Below are positions 63,998-64,000 of a stretch of DNA of 64,000 nucleotides, one piece after another (the first letter of the stretch is position 1; each line of letters opens with the position of its first letter). This DNA comes from an uncultured bacterium. Lineage in GTDB: Bacteria > Bacillota_I > Bacilli_A > RF39 > UBA660. Both the position numbers and the translations under genes were made by a program. The stretch is taken from NCBI GenBank assembly GCA_959020415.1, contig CAUERX010000002.1, forward strand, positions 1-64,000, given 5' to 3'. The notes under the pieces were generated by a model. It was not told where the DNA came from. It saw only the letters and a list, made by a program, of their open reading frames with translations, and searched no databases.

Positions 63998-64000
63998 AAT

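Noticed and set aside
1..64000. CRISPR arrays, insertion sequences or prophage
   Set aside because: No regularly spaced repeats, transposase-like proteins, terminal inverted repeats or phage structural genes were recognised.

Overview
The window looks like a chromosomal segment from a low-GC Gram-positive bacterium (Bacilli/Firmicutes sensu lato). It most resembles a reduced, uncultured gut lineage close to the RF39/Mollicutes-like groups; that placement is an inference from AT-richness, gene order and a mixture of reduced and Bacilli-type genes. TGA is a normal stop codon here: the rRNA methyltransferase and the HipT-like kinase both end in TGA. No tRNA, rRNA, CRISPR array, insertion sequence or prophage was recognised. 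Nearly all genes lie on the minus strand. The plus-strand exceptions are an unknown gene at 190, a broken lipoprotein gene, gpsA, an unknown membrane protein and ppaC.

Layout, left to right. 1-190: homopolymer tracts including a 17-base C run. 0.2-2.3 kb: an unknown gene, an RluA-type pseudouridine synthase and a class I rRNA methyltransferase preceded by a structured leader with its own promoter and terminator. 2.5-3.5 kb: rplM-rpsI. 3.6-7.5 kb: an unknown gene, truA and the ECF transporter core ecfT-ecfA2-ecfA1. 7.6-12.2 kb: an accessory block lying where rplQ normally adjoins ecfA1. It holds a short-chain dehydrogenase, a small membrane protein, a HipS/HipT-like kinase pair, a frameshifted TPR pseudogene and a DUF3883-type nuclease gene. 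12.4-26.4 kb: the S10-spc-alpha ribosomal superoperon (rpsJ to rplQ) with secY, adk, map, infA and rpoA, but without rpmD (L30).

26.4-30.3 kb: the S10 leader, a Tat-lipoprotein-like gene with an in-frame TGA exactly at the expected lipobox Cys, a membrane-anchored protein, gpsA and a decayed gene. 30.3-36.5 kb: rsmA, an alanine/Na+ symporter, ung, tilS and an ftsH with an unusual C-terminal Rho_N/SAP-like tail. 36.5-43.0 kb: a truncated glutamine-amidotransferase remnant, a 3D-domain cell-wall protein, tatD, a hybrid sensor protein lacking the phospho-acceptor His, and an acyl-CoA synthetase. 43.2-46.4 kb: dut-nrnB-metG behind a T-box leader. 46.4-60.7 kb: spoVT, two unknown membrane proteins, ppaC, mfd, pth, rsmI, trmN6-like, ricT, holB, bofA, recR, ebfC, dnaX, tadA and SRP RNA. 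60.76-61.53 kb: a gene-free region with five parS-like centromere sites and a perfect DnaA box. 61.5-64.0 kb: complete gyrA.

The right two-thirds follows the order known next to the Bacillus subtilis replication origin (gyrA, dnaX-ebfC-recR-bofA, holB-ricT-trmN6-rsmI, metS-tatD-yabE-ksgA, pth-mfd-spoVT, tilS-ftsH, then ribosomal proteins), with losses (yabA, rnmV, hprT, rpmD) and local insertions. Together with the parS cluster this places the window close to the origin of replication. The core genes form translation, replication-repair, RNA-modification and secretion modules; the most unusual content lies in the insertions and the non-coding elements.
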